Made by a program: the position numbers and the translations under genes. Below, in pieces: positions 43,865-55,119 of a stretch of 64,000 bases of DNA (position 1 is its first letter; every line of letters starts with the position of its first letter). This DNA is from Mustela lutreola (taxonomy: Eukaryota > Chordata > Mammalia > Carnivora > Mustelidae). Under the pieces are notes generated by a model that saw only the letters and a program-made list of their open reading frames with translations, searched no databases and was not told the DNA's origin. Where the stretch lies: assembly GCF_030435805.1 (NCBI RefSeq), contig NC_081295.1:123293501-123357500 (forward strand). Reading direction: 5' to 3'.

Positions 43865-44934
43865 TTAGGCGTCTCCTAGGCTCTCTCGGTGTCTCCTCAT
43901 CTGTTCCTTCAGCTTCTGGATCTTGAGCACCAGGGCCTGAGCTTCCCAGGCCCCTTCTTGCCCGTCCAGTAGGGCCTGGTACAGCTCCAGCTGCTGCTCC
44001 AGCAATTCCTCCGCTTGAGCCAGCTCAGCTGTGGGGCGGGGTCGGGGACCCTGAGTTGGCGGGGCAGAGGGGAGGAAGCATCAGCCAGGGCACAGGGCTG
44101 AGGTTTGGGGTGGTCTGCCTCACCTTTGAGCCCTATTAGATTTTTTTTTAAAGATTATTTATTTATTTATTTATTTATGTATTTATATATTTATTTAACA
44201 GAGATCACAAGTAGGCAGAGAGACAGGGGAGGGGAAGCAGAGAGCCCTGCTGAGCAGAGAGCCCGATACGAGATTCGATCCCAGGACTCTGGGTTCATGA
44301 CCTGAGCTGAAGGCAGAGGTTTAACCTGATGAGCCACCCAGGTGCCCTGAACCCTATTAGATTAACATGGTCATCAGTGAAGCCAAGGAAGCTTCTGTTT
44401 TAGGCATAAGCCTGGGGGTGAGGGCAGTTTGCTGCTCAGGGGTCATAAATGGGTTCCGTGTCCATGTACAAGGAAGGATACAGAGGAGAGGACTGGCTGT
44501 CCCTACCCCCAACTAAGAAATAATTAACTGTTAGGGGAAATTCCTCTTCAAGGACTTCATGGACTCTACAAGAAGGGAGGGCTATGGCAAAGGGAACCCT
44601 GAGGTCTAGAGGGGTTGAGGGTGGGGAGGGTGCTGGGGATCTGGAAGTTGGAACTAGGCCAAGAGCTCTGGGGGTGGGGGTGGTATCTACTTGGAGCAGG
44701 CCCCTGACACAAGATGAAAGGGAATCCTCCCCCCTACCATCTGCCCCCACACCTGCTGCCACATACCCTTGGGGATGACCTTACCTTCCCACTGCATGTG
44801 GAGCTGGTTTGCTCTTCTGTGCTTGCCTTGGGGCTCTGGGAGCAGTACCTCCAGGAGCCCTGGGGGGCCAGGGGCCAGGAAGGCAGGAGGAGGCGACGGC
44901 AGCAACATGAGAGCCAGGGCAGAGGGAGTACCAT
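43865..44934 (-). CDS. MCCD1: Mitochondrial coiled-coil domain protein 1, two exons, complete
   Basis: Small protein of unknown role. Exon 1 is 44934-44767 and exon 2 is 44050-43865 (stop TAA). Donor AGG/GTATGT and acceptor CAACTCAG join in phase 0 to 117 residues, against 119 in human as I recall it. The N-terminus MVLPLPWLSCCCRRLLLPSW is hydrophobic and basic, as in a mitochondrial presequence. Exon 2 is a leucine/glutamate-rich coiled coil (AELAQAEELLEQQLELYQAL ... LKIQKLKEQMRRHRESL). The 3' half is very conserved while the middle (about residues 27-63) is diverged. An alternative acceptor CCCCACAG (exon from 44028) would break the frame with this donor. A SINE lies in the intron. Confidence 0.9.
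44143..44351 (-). mobile_element. CAN-SINE in the MCCD1 intron
   Basis: Inserted in the gene's own transcriptional sense; target duplication CCCTATTAGATT at 44131-44142 and 44352-44363. Confidence 0.95.
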
Positions 44935-45109
44935 GGCCGGTGTAGCAGGGAGCTGTCTGAACTGCTTGCCACCAGGAACTGGCTCCTTCCCTCTAGGCCT
45001 TGGCCTCGCTTCAGTGACTGGCCCTGCCCAGTGCCCTGCCTCTACCTTTACCTCCCTCCCAACCTGGCCCCAGACAATCTTCCTGATGTGAAAAATGTCC
45101 TGCTTGTTG
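44935..45109 (-). other. MCCD1 upstream region
   Basis: Unique, GC-rich sequence upstream of the MCCD1 start; likely 5'UTR and promoter, with no TATA box identified. Confidence 0.4.
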
Positions 45110-45127
45110 AGGCAGAACTTGGCTTTA

Positions 45128-45299
45128 TTTATTTATTTTTAAAATGTTATTTATTGGAGGGAGAGCACAAGCAGTGGGGAGAGGGATTCTCTCCACTGAG
45201 CAGGAAGCAGGGCATGGAGCTCCTTCCCAGGATCCTGGAATCAAATCATGACCTGAGCTGAAGGCCAATGCTTAACCAACAGAGGCACCCAGGTGCCCA
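45128..45299 (-). mobile_element. CAN-SINE, older
   Basis: Inverted SINE with an 18-base target duplication AGGCAGAACTTGGCTTTA at 45110-45127 and 45300-45317. Confidence 0.95.
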
Positions 45300-45317
45300 A
45301 GGCAGAACTTGGCTTTA

Positions 45318-46762
45318 GAACACTGGTGCCCTTACTACTGAGTCTTAGTGTCTGCTTTTTTCCGCACTATGTCTTTAATCATTTAAGTTCTGCAAGGTAC
45401 AAGTTACATTGCTGGTGTGCAGGAAATTGGCTCAGGAGGGTTACCTTCAGGGTAAAGGTCCGCTGCTGATTGGTGGAAAAGTCCAGAGGATTCATTCCCT
45501 GGCCCACCTGACTTGAAAGCTCATAGCCATTGACCTGGCTCAAGTATTGATTACACCTTTATTTCCATTTTTTCCTTCTTGCTGGCCCAGAATGACATTC
45601 CTTCTTGTCTGCATTGCATGTTGTAGGGGGGTTTAGACACTTAATTGACTGAGCCACCCAGGTGCTGTGACTTCACTTTAAATCTGTAGTAGAACAAAAG
45701 CTCTGTTCACACACCATGCATGTGTGATGTGAGCCTTGTGTACTGGTGTTGGCCTTCTTGCAGTATATCCTGAAATGTCCTATGGCTGGAGGGCACTGCT
45801 ACATCCCTATGGACAGAAGTGGCTCAGAAGGGAGTGGATGGTCCCAATTTTGATCATCTGGGAAAAAACTAGACCCTCAGAGAAAAGTTATCTCAGAAAA
45901 TAAAATGACCGGAGAGTGGACAGTTGCTAACCAGCTCACTATCTTTGTGATATCACGCTGAATTTGGAGGGAAGATGACCTCTCCCATAGCATGGGGATC
46001 CAAGAACCAGGGAGGGTGATCTTCCTGGAGGTCAGTGGCTCTCGAACTTAGAGGTGGGGTTGCTGAAGTACCTTTAGATGAGGCCAAACACCCCCACATT
46101 CCCCATAACTGACGTGTTCTTACTTTTCAATGGAAAAAGAACCAAGAACTTCAGTAGGATTTTGGGGGAAGAGCAGCTTCCTCATGTTTCTTAGTGACAG
46201 GGTATGCATGATTCATATTTGACTTGCAACATATGCATGGCTTAAAGTCTTAATTATTGGAACATAAGAGGCCCAAACTAATGTTATGGCTAATGGGAAG
46301 CTATCCAGTATAAGGTTAAACAGACCACAAGCAACTAATATTGAAGCTAAACTCACCACATTAATAAATTAAAAGCAAGGTTTGTAGCTATTAAGAAATA
46401 TAGCAATGAAACTTTAAGACAATCTAAATGATGCACTAATAAAGTATCCTTCCTGGACACTAGGCATTTCTACCATCTGCATTTCTATCTTAGGTTATAA
46501 ACTCCAAAATGGACTAACCTAATAATTTACAGTGGGTAGTTCTAAACCCTAAGTTAAAATAGAGTCTATGGATTAGGGTTTTGTTCAACTGTGAGAACTG
46601 GTATAAAGGAAAGGCTGCTATTTGAATCAGTTCAGATCTATTGAATGAATTTTAGATCTCGTAATCCTGGAAATGAAGGAATGAGGATAAATACATTCAA
46701 GCCAGATTACTTAATTTAATGTTACTGTATGTTTTTGTTACTCATGGGCATCTCATGTCTTA
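45318..46762. other. Intergenic, MCCD1 to class I side, no gene seen
   Basis: Unique or very old sequence. A 30-base SINE head scrap (ACTGAGCCACCCAGGTGC) lies near 45647-45664. No exon or RNA gene supported. Confidence 0.45.
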
Positions 46763-46934
46763 TTTTTTTTTTTTTTAAGATTTTTTAATTCATTTGAATG
46801 AGAGAGTATGAGGTGGGGGGAAGGGCAAGGGGAAAGAGAGAAGCTGACTCCTGGATGTGGGGCTCATTCCAGGACCCTGAGATCATGACCTGGGAGGAAG
46901 ACACACTTAACTGACTGAGCCACCCAGGTGCCCC
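46763..46934 (-). mobile_element. CAN-SINE, old
   Basis: Inverted SINE; TCTCATGTCTTAT and TCTCAATGTCTTAA flank it as imperfect target duplications. Confidence 0.9.
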
Positions 46935-47328
46935 TCTCAATGTCTTAATAGAGTCGCCCCCCCCCCCCCCCGGCCTTTTAAGAAAAGGCTTTATGTCTAA
47001 TAGACACTTAATCAAATGAGAGTTGGGCCTGGCTTCTGTAGGTGAAGTCTGTTTTCAGCCAGGGACAAGCAGAAGATTATGGGGAACATCACCCATAAGG
47101 TGAAAGGGCTGCAGAGCTTCCTGAGGCCAATGTGCTGATATTGCATCCTACCCAGTGGATTGGCAGGACTGAAGTGACTGACATAAATTACTGGACCCTT
47201 CATATGACACTCCTGTGGAGATGGGTACTTAGGAATATTGAAGTCCACTGAACTTGCTGGGCAATTTTTGTTCTTGTCATAGGTGACCTTCACAGTAACC
47301 TTTCAAGAGAGCTTTCTCATTTCACCTT
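46935..47328. other. Intergenic, no gene seen
   Basis: Contains a C-run at about 46957-46972; otherwise unremarkable. Confidence 0.4.
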
Positions 47329-47532
47329 TAAAAAAAAAAAAGATTTATTTATTTATTTGACCGAGGTCACAAGTAGGCAGAGAGGCAGGCAGAGAGAGAG
47401 AGAGAGAGAGAGAGGAGGAAGCAGGCTCCCCACCAAGCAGAGAGCCAGATGTGGGGCATGATCCCAGGACCCTAGGATCATGACCTGAGCTGAAGGCAGA
47501 GGCTTTAACCCACTGAGCCACCCAGGTGCCCC
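47329..47532 (-). mobile_element. CAN-SINE, young
   Basis: Inverted SINE with (GA)n; CTCA-type flanks. Confidence 0.93.
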
Positions 47533-47736
47533 TCACTTTTTTTTTTTTTTTTTTTCATGTGGATGTCCACTTGTTCTAGCACAATTTGTTGAAAGACTAT
47601 CTTTTCTCCATTATATGGCCTTTACTTTCATCTAAAAAATCAACTGTCTATTTATGTAGGTCTATTTCTGGGTTCTCTATTCTGTTCCATTAATGTACTT
47701 GTTTTCTCACCAGTACCATAATACACTGTCTTCTTC

Positions 47737-47898
47737 TTTCTTAATTTAAGAGAGACACAAAGATAGTGACATAGAGTATAAGGGAACACAAGCTGCTAGG
47801 GAGAGAAAAGCAGGCTCCCCACTGAGCAGGGAGCAAGGGCTTAATCCCGGGACCTGAGCCAAAGGCAGATGCTTAACTGACTGAGCCACCCAGGCTCC
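47737..47898 (-). mobile_element. CAN-SINE, old, in the ancient L1
   Basis: Inverted, tail-poor SINE; ACACTGTCTT duplicated at both ends. Confidence 0.88.
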
Positions 47899-48590
47899 AC
47901 ACACTGTCTTGATTAGTATAGCTTTATAGTAAGTCTTGAAGTCAGGTAGTATCAATCCTCTAACTCTGGGTTCTTATGGTAGACTGGTTACTCTGGGTCT
48001 TTTGCCTCTCCATATAAACTTTAGAATCACCTTGTCAATATCTACAAAATAACTTGCTGATATTTTTAATGAGATTGAGTTGAGTTTAAAGATTAAATTG
48101 GGAAGAACTGACATCTTGACAATATCAAGTCTTCCTATCCATGGATATGGAATATCTTTTCATTTATATAGTTCTTTGATTTCTTTCTTTTTTAATTTTT
48201 AATTTAAATTCAATTGATTAACATAAAATGTATTATTAGTTTCAGAGGTAGAGGTCTTACATAATATCAGTGCTCATAGTATTAAGTGCCCTCCTTAATG
48301 TCCATTACCCTTTGACCCCATCCATCCACCCCTCGCCTCCAACAACCCTCCATTTGTTTCCTATGCTTATGAGTCTCTTATGGTTTGTCTCCTTCTCTGA
48401 TTTCATCTTGTTTTGTTTTTTCCTCTCTTCCCCTACGATCCTCTGTTTTGTTTCTTAAATTCCACATGTGAATGAAATCATATGATAATCATCTTTCTCT
48501 GGTTGACTTATTTTGCTTAGCACAATACCCTCTAGCTTCATCCATGTGATTGCAAACAGCAAGGTTTCATTGTTTTGAAGGCTTCTTCTT

Positions 48591-48785
48591 CTTCTTTTTA
48601 AAGATTTTATTTATTTATTTGACAGAAAGAGAGAGAGATCACAAGTAGGCAGAGAGGCAGGTGGGGGGGGGGAGCAGGCTCCCCACCGAGCAGAGAGCCT
48701 GATGCAGGGCTTGATCCCAGGACCCCAGGACCACGACCTGAGCCGAAGGCAGAGGCTTAGCCCACTGAACCACCCAGGCGCCCCT
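48591..48785 (-). mobile_element. CAN-SINE in the L1
   Basis: Inverted SINE with target duplication GAAGGCTTCTTCTT at 48577-48590 and 48786-48799. Confidence 0.96.
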
Positions 48786-48975
48786 GAAGGCTTCTTCTTT
48801 ATCCATTCATCTGTTGATAGACACTTGGGCTCTTTCCGTGGTTTGGCTATTGTGGATATTGCTGCCATAAACGTTGGGGTGCAGGTGCCCCTCTGGATCA
48901 CTACATTTGTATCTTTGGGGTAGATACCTAGTAGTACAATTGCTGGGTTGTAGGGTTGCTCTACTTTTAACTTTT

Positions 48976-49161
48976 TTTTTTTTTAAGATTATTTATTTAT
49001 TTATTTGACAGAGATCACTAGTAGGCAGAGAGGCAGTCAGAGAGGGGGGGAGCAGGCTCCCCGCTGAGCAGAGAGCCTGATGTAGGACTCGATCCCAGGA
49101 CGCTGAGATCATGACCTGAGCCGAAAGCAGAGGTTCAACCATCTGAGCCACCCAGGCGCCC
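48976..49161 (-). mobile_element. CAN-SINE in the L1
   Basis: Inverted SINE with target duplication CTACTTTTAACTTTT at 48961-48975 and, with one change, 49162-49176. Confidence 0.96.
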
Positions 49162-49543
49162 CTACTTCTAACTTTTTGAGGAATCTCCATGCTGTTTTCC
49201 AGAGTGGCTGCACCAGCTCTCATTCCTACCCGCAGTGTAAGAGGATTCCCCTTTCTCCACAACCTTGCCAACATCTCTCATTTCCTGACTTGTTAATTTT
49301 AGCCATTCTGACCAGTGTGAGATGGTATTTCATTGTCGTTTTGATTTGTATTTCCCTGATGCTGAGTGATGTTGAGCATTTTTTCATGTGTCCGTTGGCC
49401 ATTTGTTTATCTTCTTTGGAGAAATGTCTGTTCCTGTCTTCTGCCCATTTCTTATTTGGATTTTTTGTTCTTTGGGTGTTGAGTTTGATAAGTTCCTTAT
49501 AAGCCTTGGATACTAGTCCTTTATCCTATAAGATATTTGCAAG

Positions 49544-49714
49544 GGGTGCCTGGGTGGCTCAGCGGGTTAATTCTCCGCCTTTGGCTCAGGTCATGATCTC
49601 AGGGTCCTGGGATCTGGGATTGAGCCCTGCTCGGTAGGGAGCCTGCTTCCCCCTGCCTCTCTGCCTACTTATGATTTCTGTCTGTCAAATAAACAAATAA
49701 AATCTTAAAAAAAA
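49544..49714 (+). mobile_element. CAN-SINE, forward, in the L1
   Basis: Forward SINE; AAGATATTTGCAA and AAGACATTTGTAA flank it. Confidence 0.94.
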
Positions 49715-50871
49715 AGACATTTGTAAATATCTTCTCCCAATTTGTCAGTTGTCTTTTGGTTTTACTGTTTCCTTTGCTGTGCAAAAGCTTTTGATCTTGA
49801 TGAAGTCCCAATAGTTTATTTTTGCCTTTGTTTCCCTTGCCTTTGGAGATGTGTCTAGCAAGAAGTTGCTGTGGCTGAGGTCAAAGAGGTTGTTGCCTGT
49901 GTTCTCATCTAGGATTTTGATGGAGTTCTGTCTCAAATTTAGTCTTTCATCCATTTTGTGTCTATTTTTGTGTATGGTGTAAGGAAACAGTTCCAGCTTC
50001 ATTCTTCTGCATGTGGCTGTTCAATTTTCCCAATAAAAGAGACTATCTTTTTTCCATTGAATATTGTTTACTGCTTTGTTGAAGATTAGTTGATGATAGA
50101 GTTGCAGGTCCATTTCTGGATTCTCAGTTCTGTTCCGTTGATCTTTGTGTCTGTTTTTGTGCCAGTACCATACTATCTTGATGATTACAGCTTTGTAATA
50201 GAGCTTGAAGTCCGAAATTGTGGTGCCACCAGTCTTGGTTTTCTTTTTCAGCATTCCTTTGGCTATTTGAGGTCTCTTCTGGTTCCATACCGATTTGGGG
50301 AGTATTTGTTCTGACTCTGTGAAAAAAGTGGATGGTATTTTGACAGGGATTGCATTGAAGGTATGGATGCCTCTAAGTAATATAGACATTTAACAATATT
50401 TTTTCTTCCAATCCATGAGCATGGAATGTTTTTCCATTTCTTTGTGTCTTCCTCAATTTCTTTCATGAGTGTTTATAATTTTTCGAGTACAGATTGATTA
50501 GATTGGTTAGATTGATTTCTTTGGTTAGATTGATTTCTTTCCTCAGAGTTTTGTTAACTTTTACTTGTTCATTGCTAGTATACAGAAGGTCCCTGACTTA
50601 TGATGGTTTGACTTGCAATTTTTTGATTTTAACACATTCAGTAGAAAGGATAATTCAGATATTGAATTTTGATCTTTTCCCAGGCTAGTGATGTAGTACA
50701 ATACTCTCTTGTAATTCTGTGCAGCAACAGTGAGCTGCAGTTCTCAGTCAGGTATGTAATTGTGATGGTAAATAACCAATATACTTACAACCATTCTATA
50801 CCCATACAACTACCATTTTTCACTTTCAATATGGTATTCAAGAAGTTACATATTTTATTTAACACTTTTTA

Positions 50872-50977
50872 AAAAGTTTTTATTTATGTAAGTAATCTCT
50901 ACATCCAATGGGGCTCAAACTCACAACCCTGAGATCAAGAATCATATGCTCTTCTGACTGAGCCAGCCAAGCACCTC
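50872..50977 (-). mobile_element. Old short SINE (AGTAATCTCT type)
   Basis: Inverted variant inside the DNA transposon; ACACTTT repeats at its ends. Confidence 0.8.
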
Positions 50978-51117
50978 TCAACACTTTATTATAAAATTGT
51001 CTCTGTGTAAGATAATTTTGCCCAAGTGTAGGCTAATGTAAGTGTTCTGAGTATGTTTAAGGTAGGCTGGACTTGGCTATTGTGTTTGGTAGTTTAGGTG
51101 TGTTAAATAAATTTTTG

Positions 51118-51754
51118 GTCAAAATGACAATGAGATACCATCTCACACTGGTCACAATGGCTAAAATTAACAAGGGATGTGGAGAAGGGGAGCCCTCTTA
51201 CACTGCTGGTAGGAATGAGAGCTGGTGCAGTCACTCTGGAAAACAGCATGGAGATTCCTCAAAAAGTCAAAAGTAGAGCTACCCTACAACCCAGCAATTG
51301 TACTTCTAGATATCTACCCCAAAGATACAAATGTAGTGATCTGGAGGGGCATCTGCACCCCAACGTTTATGGCAGCAATGTCCACAATAGCCAAACCATG
51401 GAAAGAGCCCAGATGTCTATCAACACATGAATGGATGTAGAAGCCATCAAAACAATGAAATCTTGTCATTTGCAATGACGTGGATGGAACATGTATTGTG
51501 CTAAGCAAAATAAGCCAACCAGAGAAAGACAATTATCATATGATTTCACTCTTATGTGGAATTTAACAAACAAAACAGAGGATCATAAGGGAAGAGAGGA
51601 AAAAAAAATAAAATGATGAAATCAGAGAAGGAGACAAACCATAAGAGACTCATAATCATAGGAAACAGAGGGTTGCTGGAGGGCAGAAAGGTGGAGGTAG
51701 GGGATAACTGGGAGATGGACACTAAAAAAAAAAAAAGACTTAAAAGAAGGCAAA
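51118..51754 (+). mobile_element. L1 3' end, forward, truncated
   Basis: Last part of ORF2 (translated pieces YLPQRYKCSDLEGHLHPNVY-frame neighbours and CTPTFMAAMSTIAKPWKEPR) plus a short 3'UTR and A-run (51725-51736). Inserted in the DNA transposon; AAATTTTTG-like flanks on both sides. Confidence 0.85.
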
Positions 51755-51869
51755 AAATGCATTTTTGACTTAACAGTATTTTCAAATTATGATTGACTTA
51801 CTGAGACATAACCCTATTGTAAGCTGAGGAAAATCACTTTTCCTTTATAGAGAAAAGTGATTGACTTAT

Positions 51870-51925
51870 ATGTTAACCTCATATCCTCATATCCTCATAT
51901 AACCTCATAACCTCATATCCTACAA
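51870..51925. repeat. Short AACCTCATATCCTC tandem repeat
   Basis: Degenerate tandem units of CCTCATATCCTCATAT over about 55 bases at the boundary between the DNA transposon and the old L1. Confidence 0.7.
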
Positions 51926-52558
51926 CCTTGTTATAATCATTTTTTCTTAGTTTGTTGTTGATTTTTTGGATTTTCTACATGGACAATCATGCCATCTGTC
52001 AACAAACCCAGATTTATTTCTCCCTTCCCAATTTGTATACCATTTCCCCCCTTCTTTTCTGTTTTATTGCATTAGCTAAGACTTCTAGTAGAATGTTGAA
52101 AAGTGGTGAGAGAGGACATCCTTGCCTTGATCCTGATCTTAGTAAGAAAGCTTTTAGTTTCTCCCTATAAAGTATGATGTTAGATTTAGATGTGGGTTTT
52201 TTTTTTTTTTTTTTTTTTTTGTAGATGTACTTCATCAAGTTGAAGTTCTCTATTCCTCATTGCCTAAGAGGTTTTTTGTTTTTGTTATTTTTTAAAATCA
52301 TGAATGGGTGTCAGATTTTGCCAGGTACTTTCTCTGCAACTATTGATATAATCATGTGGTTTTTCCTTTTCAGCATGTTGATATAATGGGTTATGTTAAT
52401 TGGTTTTAAATTGCTGGACTAGCCTTGTGTACCTGGAATAAATCCCACTTAGTTGCAGTATATTGTTCTTTTTATACATTGTTGATTTGATCTGCTAATA
52501 TTTTGTTGAGGATTCTTCTGTGTATGTTCATGATAGATAAGGATCTGTAGTTTTCTTT

Positions 52559-52753
52559 TAAAGATTTTATTTATTTGTTAGAGAGAGAGAGAGAGAGAGC
52601 AAGCACAGGCAGACAGAGTGGTAGGCAGAGGCAGAGGGAGAAGCAGGCTCCCTGCTGAGCAATGAGCCGGATGTAGGACTTGATCTAAGGACGCTGGGAT
52701 CATGACCTGAGCCAAAGGCAGTCACTTAACCAACGGAGCCACCCAGGCGTCCC
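52559..52753 (-). mobile_element. CAN-SINE in the ancient L1
   Basis: Inverted SINE with a perfect 20-base target duplication at 52539-52558 and 52754-52773 (AAGGATCTGTAGTTTTCTTT). Confidence 0.97.
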
Positions 52754-53060
52754 AAGGATCTGTAGTTTTCTTTCTTGTAATATTTTTGTTCAGTTTTGGT
52801 GCTAGGTTAAGTTAATACTGGCCTCATCAAATGAGTTAGAAGTGTTCTTCTGCACCTATCTTATGGAAAAGATTGTGGAGAACTGCTATCACTTCTTACC
52901 TAAATATTTGGTAGAATGCACCATTCTACCAAATGAACCTATCTGGGCCTGGTGCTTTCTGTTTTCCAATGCAACATTATTCTGGGAGTATCTAATAACC
53001 CAGGGTACCTTAATGCATTAAGTTTTGCCTCCTTAGTATCCTATAATCTGTTGCGTTTCT

Positions 53061-54050
53061 TAGTTTTTACCTATTTTCATGACCTTGAGAGTTTTGAAGA
53101 CTACCAGACACATAATTTGTAGAATGTCACTTGGTGTGGATTTGTCTAATGTTTTCTCATGACTAGATTGGGTAATAGATTTTAAGGAAGAATACCATAG
53201 AGGTAGAGTGAACTTCTCATCACATCATATCAGGGGGGTGCATGATATCAACATGAACTTTAACATTTAATTAAGGTTATTTCTGCCATGCTTCTCTACT
53301 ATAAAGTAGTAACTTTGCAATTAGTAGTAGTTTTTTCTTTTTCCATATTCTATTCTTTGGAAGTGAGTCACCAAGTCCAGCCCACATTCAAGGGAAGGAC
53401 AATCAAGCTCCACCTCCTGGGAAGGGAATTCTCTTCATATTACTTGGAATTATTCTGTAAGGAAGATTTGTTGGTTCCTCCTCTCTCTATTTTCAAATTT
53501 ATCAATCATTTATCTATTTCTGTATGAACTCAATATTTAAAAAATATTTTGGGTTATAATCCAATACTATGATTATTTTTCTGTTCATATTGTTGCAGCC
53601 CTGTTCGTAGAGAGCTTTTTCAGTTTGACTCCTGTGTCCCTTTGATATGCCCCTCTTTGGGGGGAGGTAACTTTCCTTTCTGGCATTGCAAGATATTCCA
53701 GGATCATCCTGGTTTTTTTTTTTTTTTTTTTTTTTTTTCTGTCTTGGCCATAGAATTAGCTTTTTTCCTAAGGAACCCTGGTTCCTTTCATTGGAGAATG
53801 ACATTTAGAGGCTGAGATTTGGGTACTGGGTGCTCATTTCACTTTTCTAAAGAGGACACAGAAGTTCCAAGAGCTGCTTAAGCTCACACAGGCAAGTAAG
53901 TGCCTCCCATTTCAGCACCACGTTAGAGTTTGTTCAGTGCAGCCTTTAGTACCCAAGGTATGATGGCCAGTTCTCCATATATGTCTGTATTTGCTAAAGC
54001 TTCTGTGTTTTCAGTCTGTAGGGCTTAGATATTAACAATTTAATTCCCTA
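53061..54050. other. Intergenic; MIR remnant, no gene seen
   Basis: No exon supported. 53830-53930 is MIR-like (CAAGAGCTGCTTAAGCTCACACAGG). A T-run at 53713-53738 is probably an old retroelement tail. Confidence 0.45.
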
Positions 54051-54861
54051 ATATTTGGAGACCTTACTAAAAGAAAAAAAAATCATGTTTCATGAACAAG
54101 TTTCATTTACAAAATTGACCAGAATAGGCCAGAGGAGAAAAAGAGCAGAGAGGGGAACCACTTATACTTTTCCTTCATGTGGAATAGTTCTCTGTCCCCA
54201 CTGCTCTTTCCATGTCCTTGGGCCTGGGAGAAAGACAACTTTCCCTGAGTATGAAAGAAAAATTATATGGAAACATCTTCCTTCATCACTTCCTCCACCC
54301 CTTCAGTTTCTGCTCTGGCTGTTCCCATTCTCCCTCCCCGACTACTGGCTCTTGAGCCTTTCTTTCCTCCAACCTCAGCAAGAGCTGGGCTTCTCACCTA
54401 GAGCGAGGTCCTCTGTGGGAAAGGAGCCATTCCTACCCATGGAGGGCAGAAGAGGAGAGAGAGACATCAGAGCCTGAGGCTATGATGGAAGAAACAGCAG
54501 AAATGAAGGAGGTTGGAGCAAGAAGGACTTTGGAATGAGAGTGAGATCTGAGTGATCAGAGGGCTGCTGAGGACATTCCCAGAATCTCCATTTAGGAGGG
54601 AAGTGATGGGCCTGGGGTACCAGGGCAGACAGCATGGGCTGGGGCTGGATGAGATTCACTCCCACACATATCTCTGTCCTAATACTACCTCACCCAGGTC
54701 ACTTTAAGGGGTCCATCCAACCCCAGTTCTCCATAGGCAGGTATATTTCGGCTCCTCTCCATGGAGGATCTCTATAGCTGCCCAGCCCTAGTGTGTCTTG
54801 TCCCCCCACCCCCCAAGTTGACTCCCCCTGAGTCCACAATCAGCTCTTTCCCTTTCTGTAC
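54051..54861. other. Unique repeat-free sequence next to candidate exon
   Basis: No repeat recognised. On the minus strand an acceptor-like CTTTCCCACAG ends at 54413 and opens AGG ACC TCG CTC TAG, a possible terminal exon in the phase left by the candidate exon at 54862. This is speculative. Confidence 0.35.
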
Positions 54862-54960
54862 CTGGGTCAGTATGTTGGGAGATGAGGAGTCAATTCTCGG
54901 CTTTTCAGTGTGATTGTCCTCAAGATCCTCCTCGTCAGTCCTTGCAAGACTGGGAGGACC
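54862..54960 (-). CDS. Candidate unrecognised 33-codon internal exon
   Basis: Read on the minus strand: a pyrimidine tract and acceptor (TCTCTCTTACATCCAG), then 99 bases in phase 0 to 0, then donor CCCAG/GTACAG. The codons give a hydrophilic, acidic peptide beginning GPPSLARTDEEDLEDNH and ending SSPNILTQ, with no stop. It lies in a repeat-free island between two LINE blocks. I do not recognise the protein. It would suit a cytoplasmic tail or linker exon of a gene between MCCD1 and class I. Flanking exons were not identified with confidence, so it may be a chance frame. Confidence 0.35.
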
Positions 54961-55119
54961 CTGGATGTAAGAGAGAGACGGCGGACAGAGGAATGGGCTT
55001 TCCACCCCTCCGCCCGCCCTCCTCTCTCAGTCTTCCTTCACACGTCAGAGCTTTCTTCTCCTAGCTCCAGGATTTCTACAAGCCAGAGTAGGAAAGTGAC
55101 AGAACTCTCTGTTTAGATG

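Larger units (their letters stand above)
48190..50530 (-). mobile_element. Carnivore L1, 5'-truncated, reverse
   Basis: 3'UTR at the left (48190-48560, phrases AGTGCCCTCCTTAATGTCCA and TGAATGAAATCATATGATAA), ORF2 C-terminal part to the right. Reverse translation at 50389-50021 gives ORF2 sequence (ISDFKLYYKAVIIKIVWYWH). Three SINEs interrupt it. TTTGATTTCTTT at the left edge and ATTGATTTCTTT near 50530 look like its target duplication in the older L1. Confidence 0.85.
50583..51848 (+). mobile_element. DNA transposon remnant (Tigger/mariner-like) with terminal inverted repeats
   Basis: The left end (CCCTGACTTATGATGGTTT) and the right end (CTATTGTAAGCTGAGGA) are imperfect inverted repeats. The interior (GGCTAATGTAAGTGTTCTGA) matches a non-autonomous mammalian DNA transposon type I recognise but cannot name with certainty. 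Interrupted by a short SINE (50872) and a plus-strand L1 (51118). Confidence 0.6.
47556..53060 (-). mobile_element. Ancient L1 ORF2 region, host of nested insertions
   Basis: Old reverse-strand L1 sequence survives in three blocks (47556-48180, about 50531-50582, about 51849-53060). Conceptual reverse translation of the last block shows a reverse-transcriptase motif stretch (RQGCPLSPLFNILLEVLANA, 52110-52170 region). Between the blocks lie a younger L1, a DNA transposon and several SINEs. Heavily mutated and not functional. Confidence 0.75.

Noticed and set aside
43990-44030. Alternative MCCD1 exon 2 start at 44028
   Set aside because: Phase does not match the exon 1 donor after AGG; the 44050 acceptor restores both the frame and the alignment to the known protein.
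44714-45091. 125-codon plus-strand frame over MCCD1 exon 1
   Set aside because: Antisense shadow of MCCD1, whose frame matches the known protein.
45900-46740. Possible old LTR or virus-derived sequence
   Set aside because: No LTR pair, primer-binding site or recognisable gag/pol/env stretch; left as unassigned intergenic DNA.
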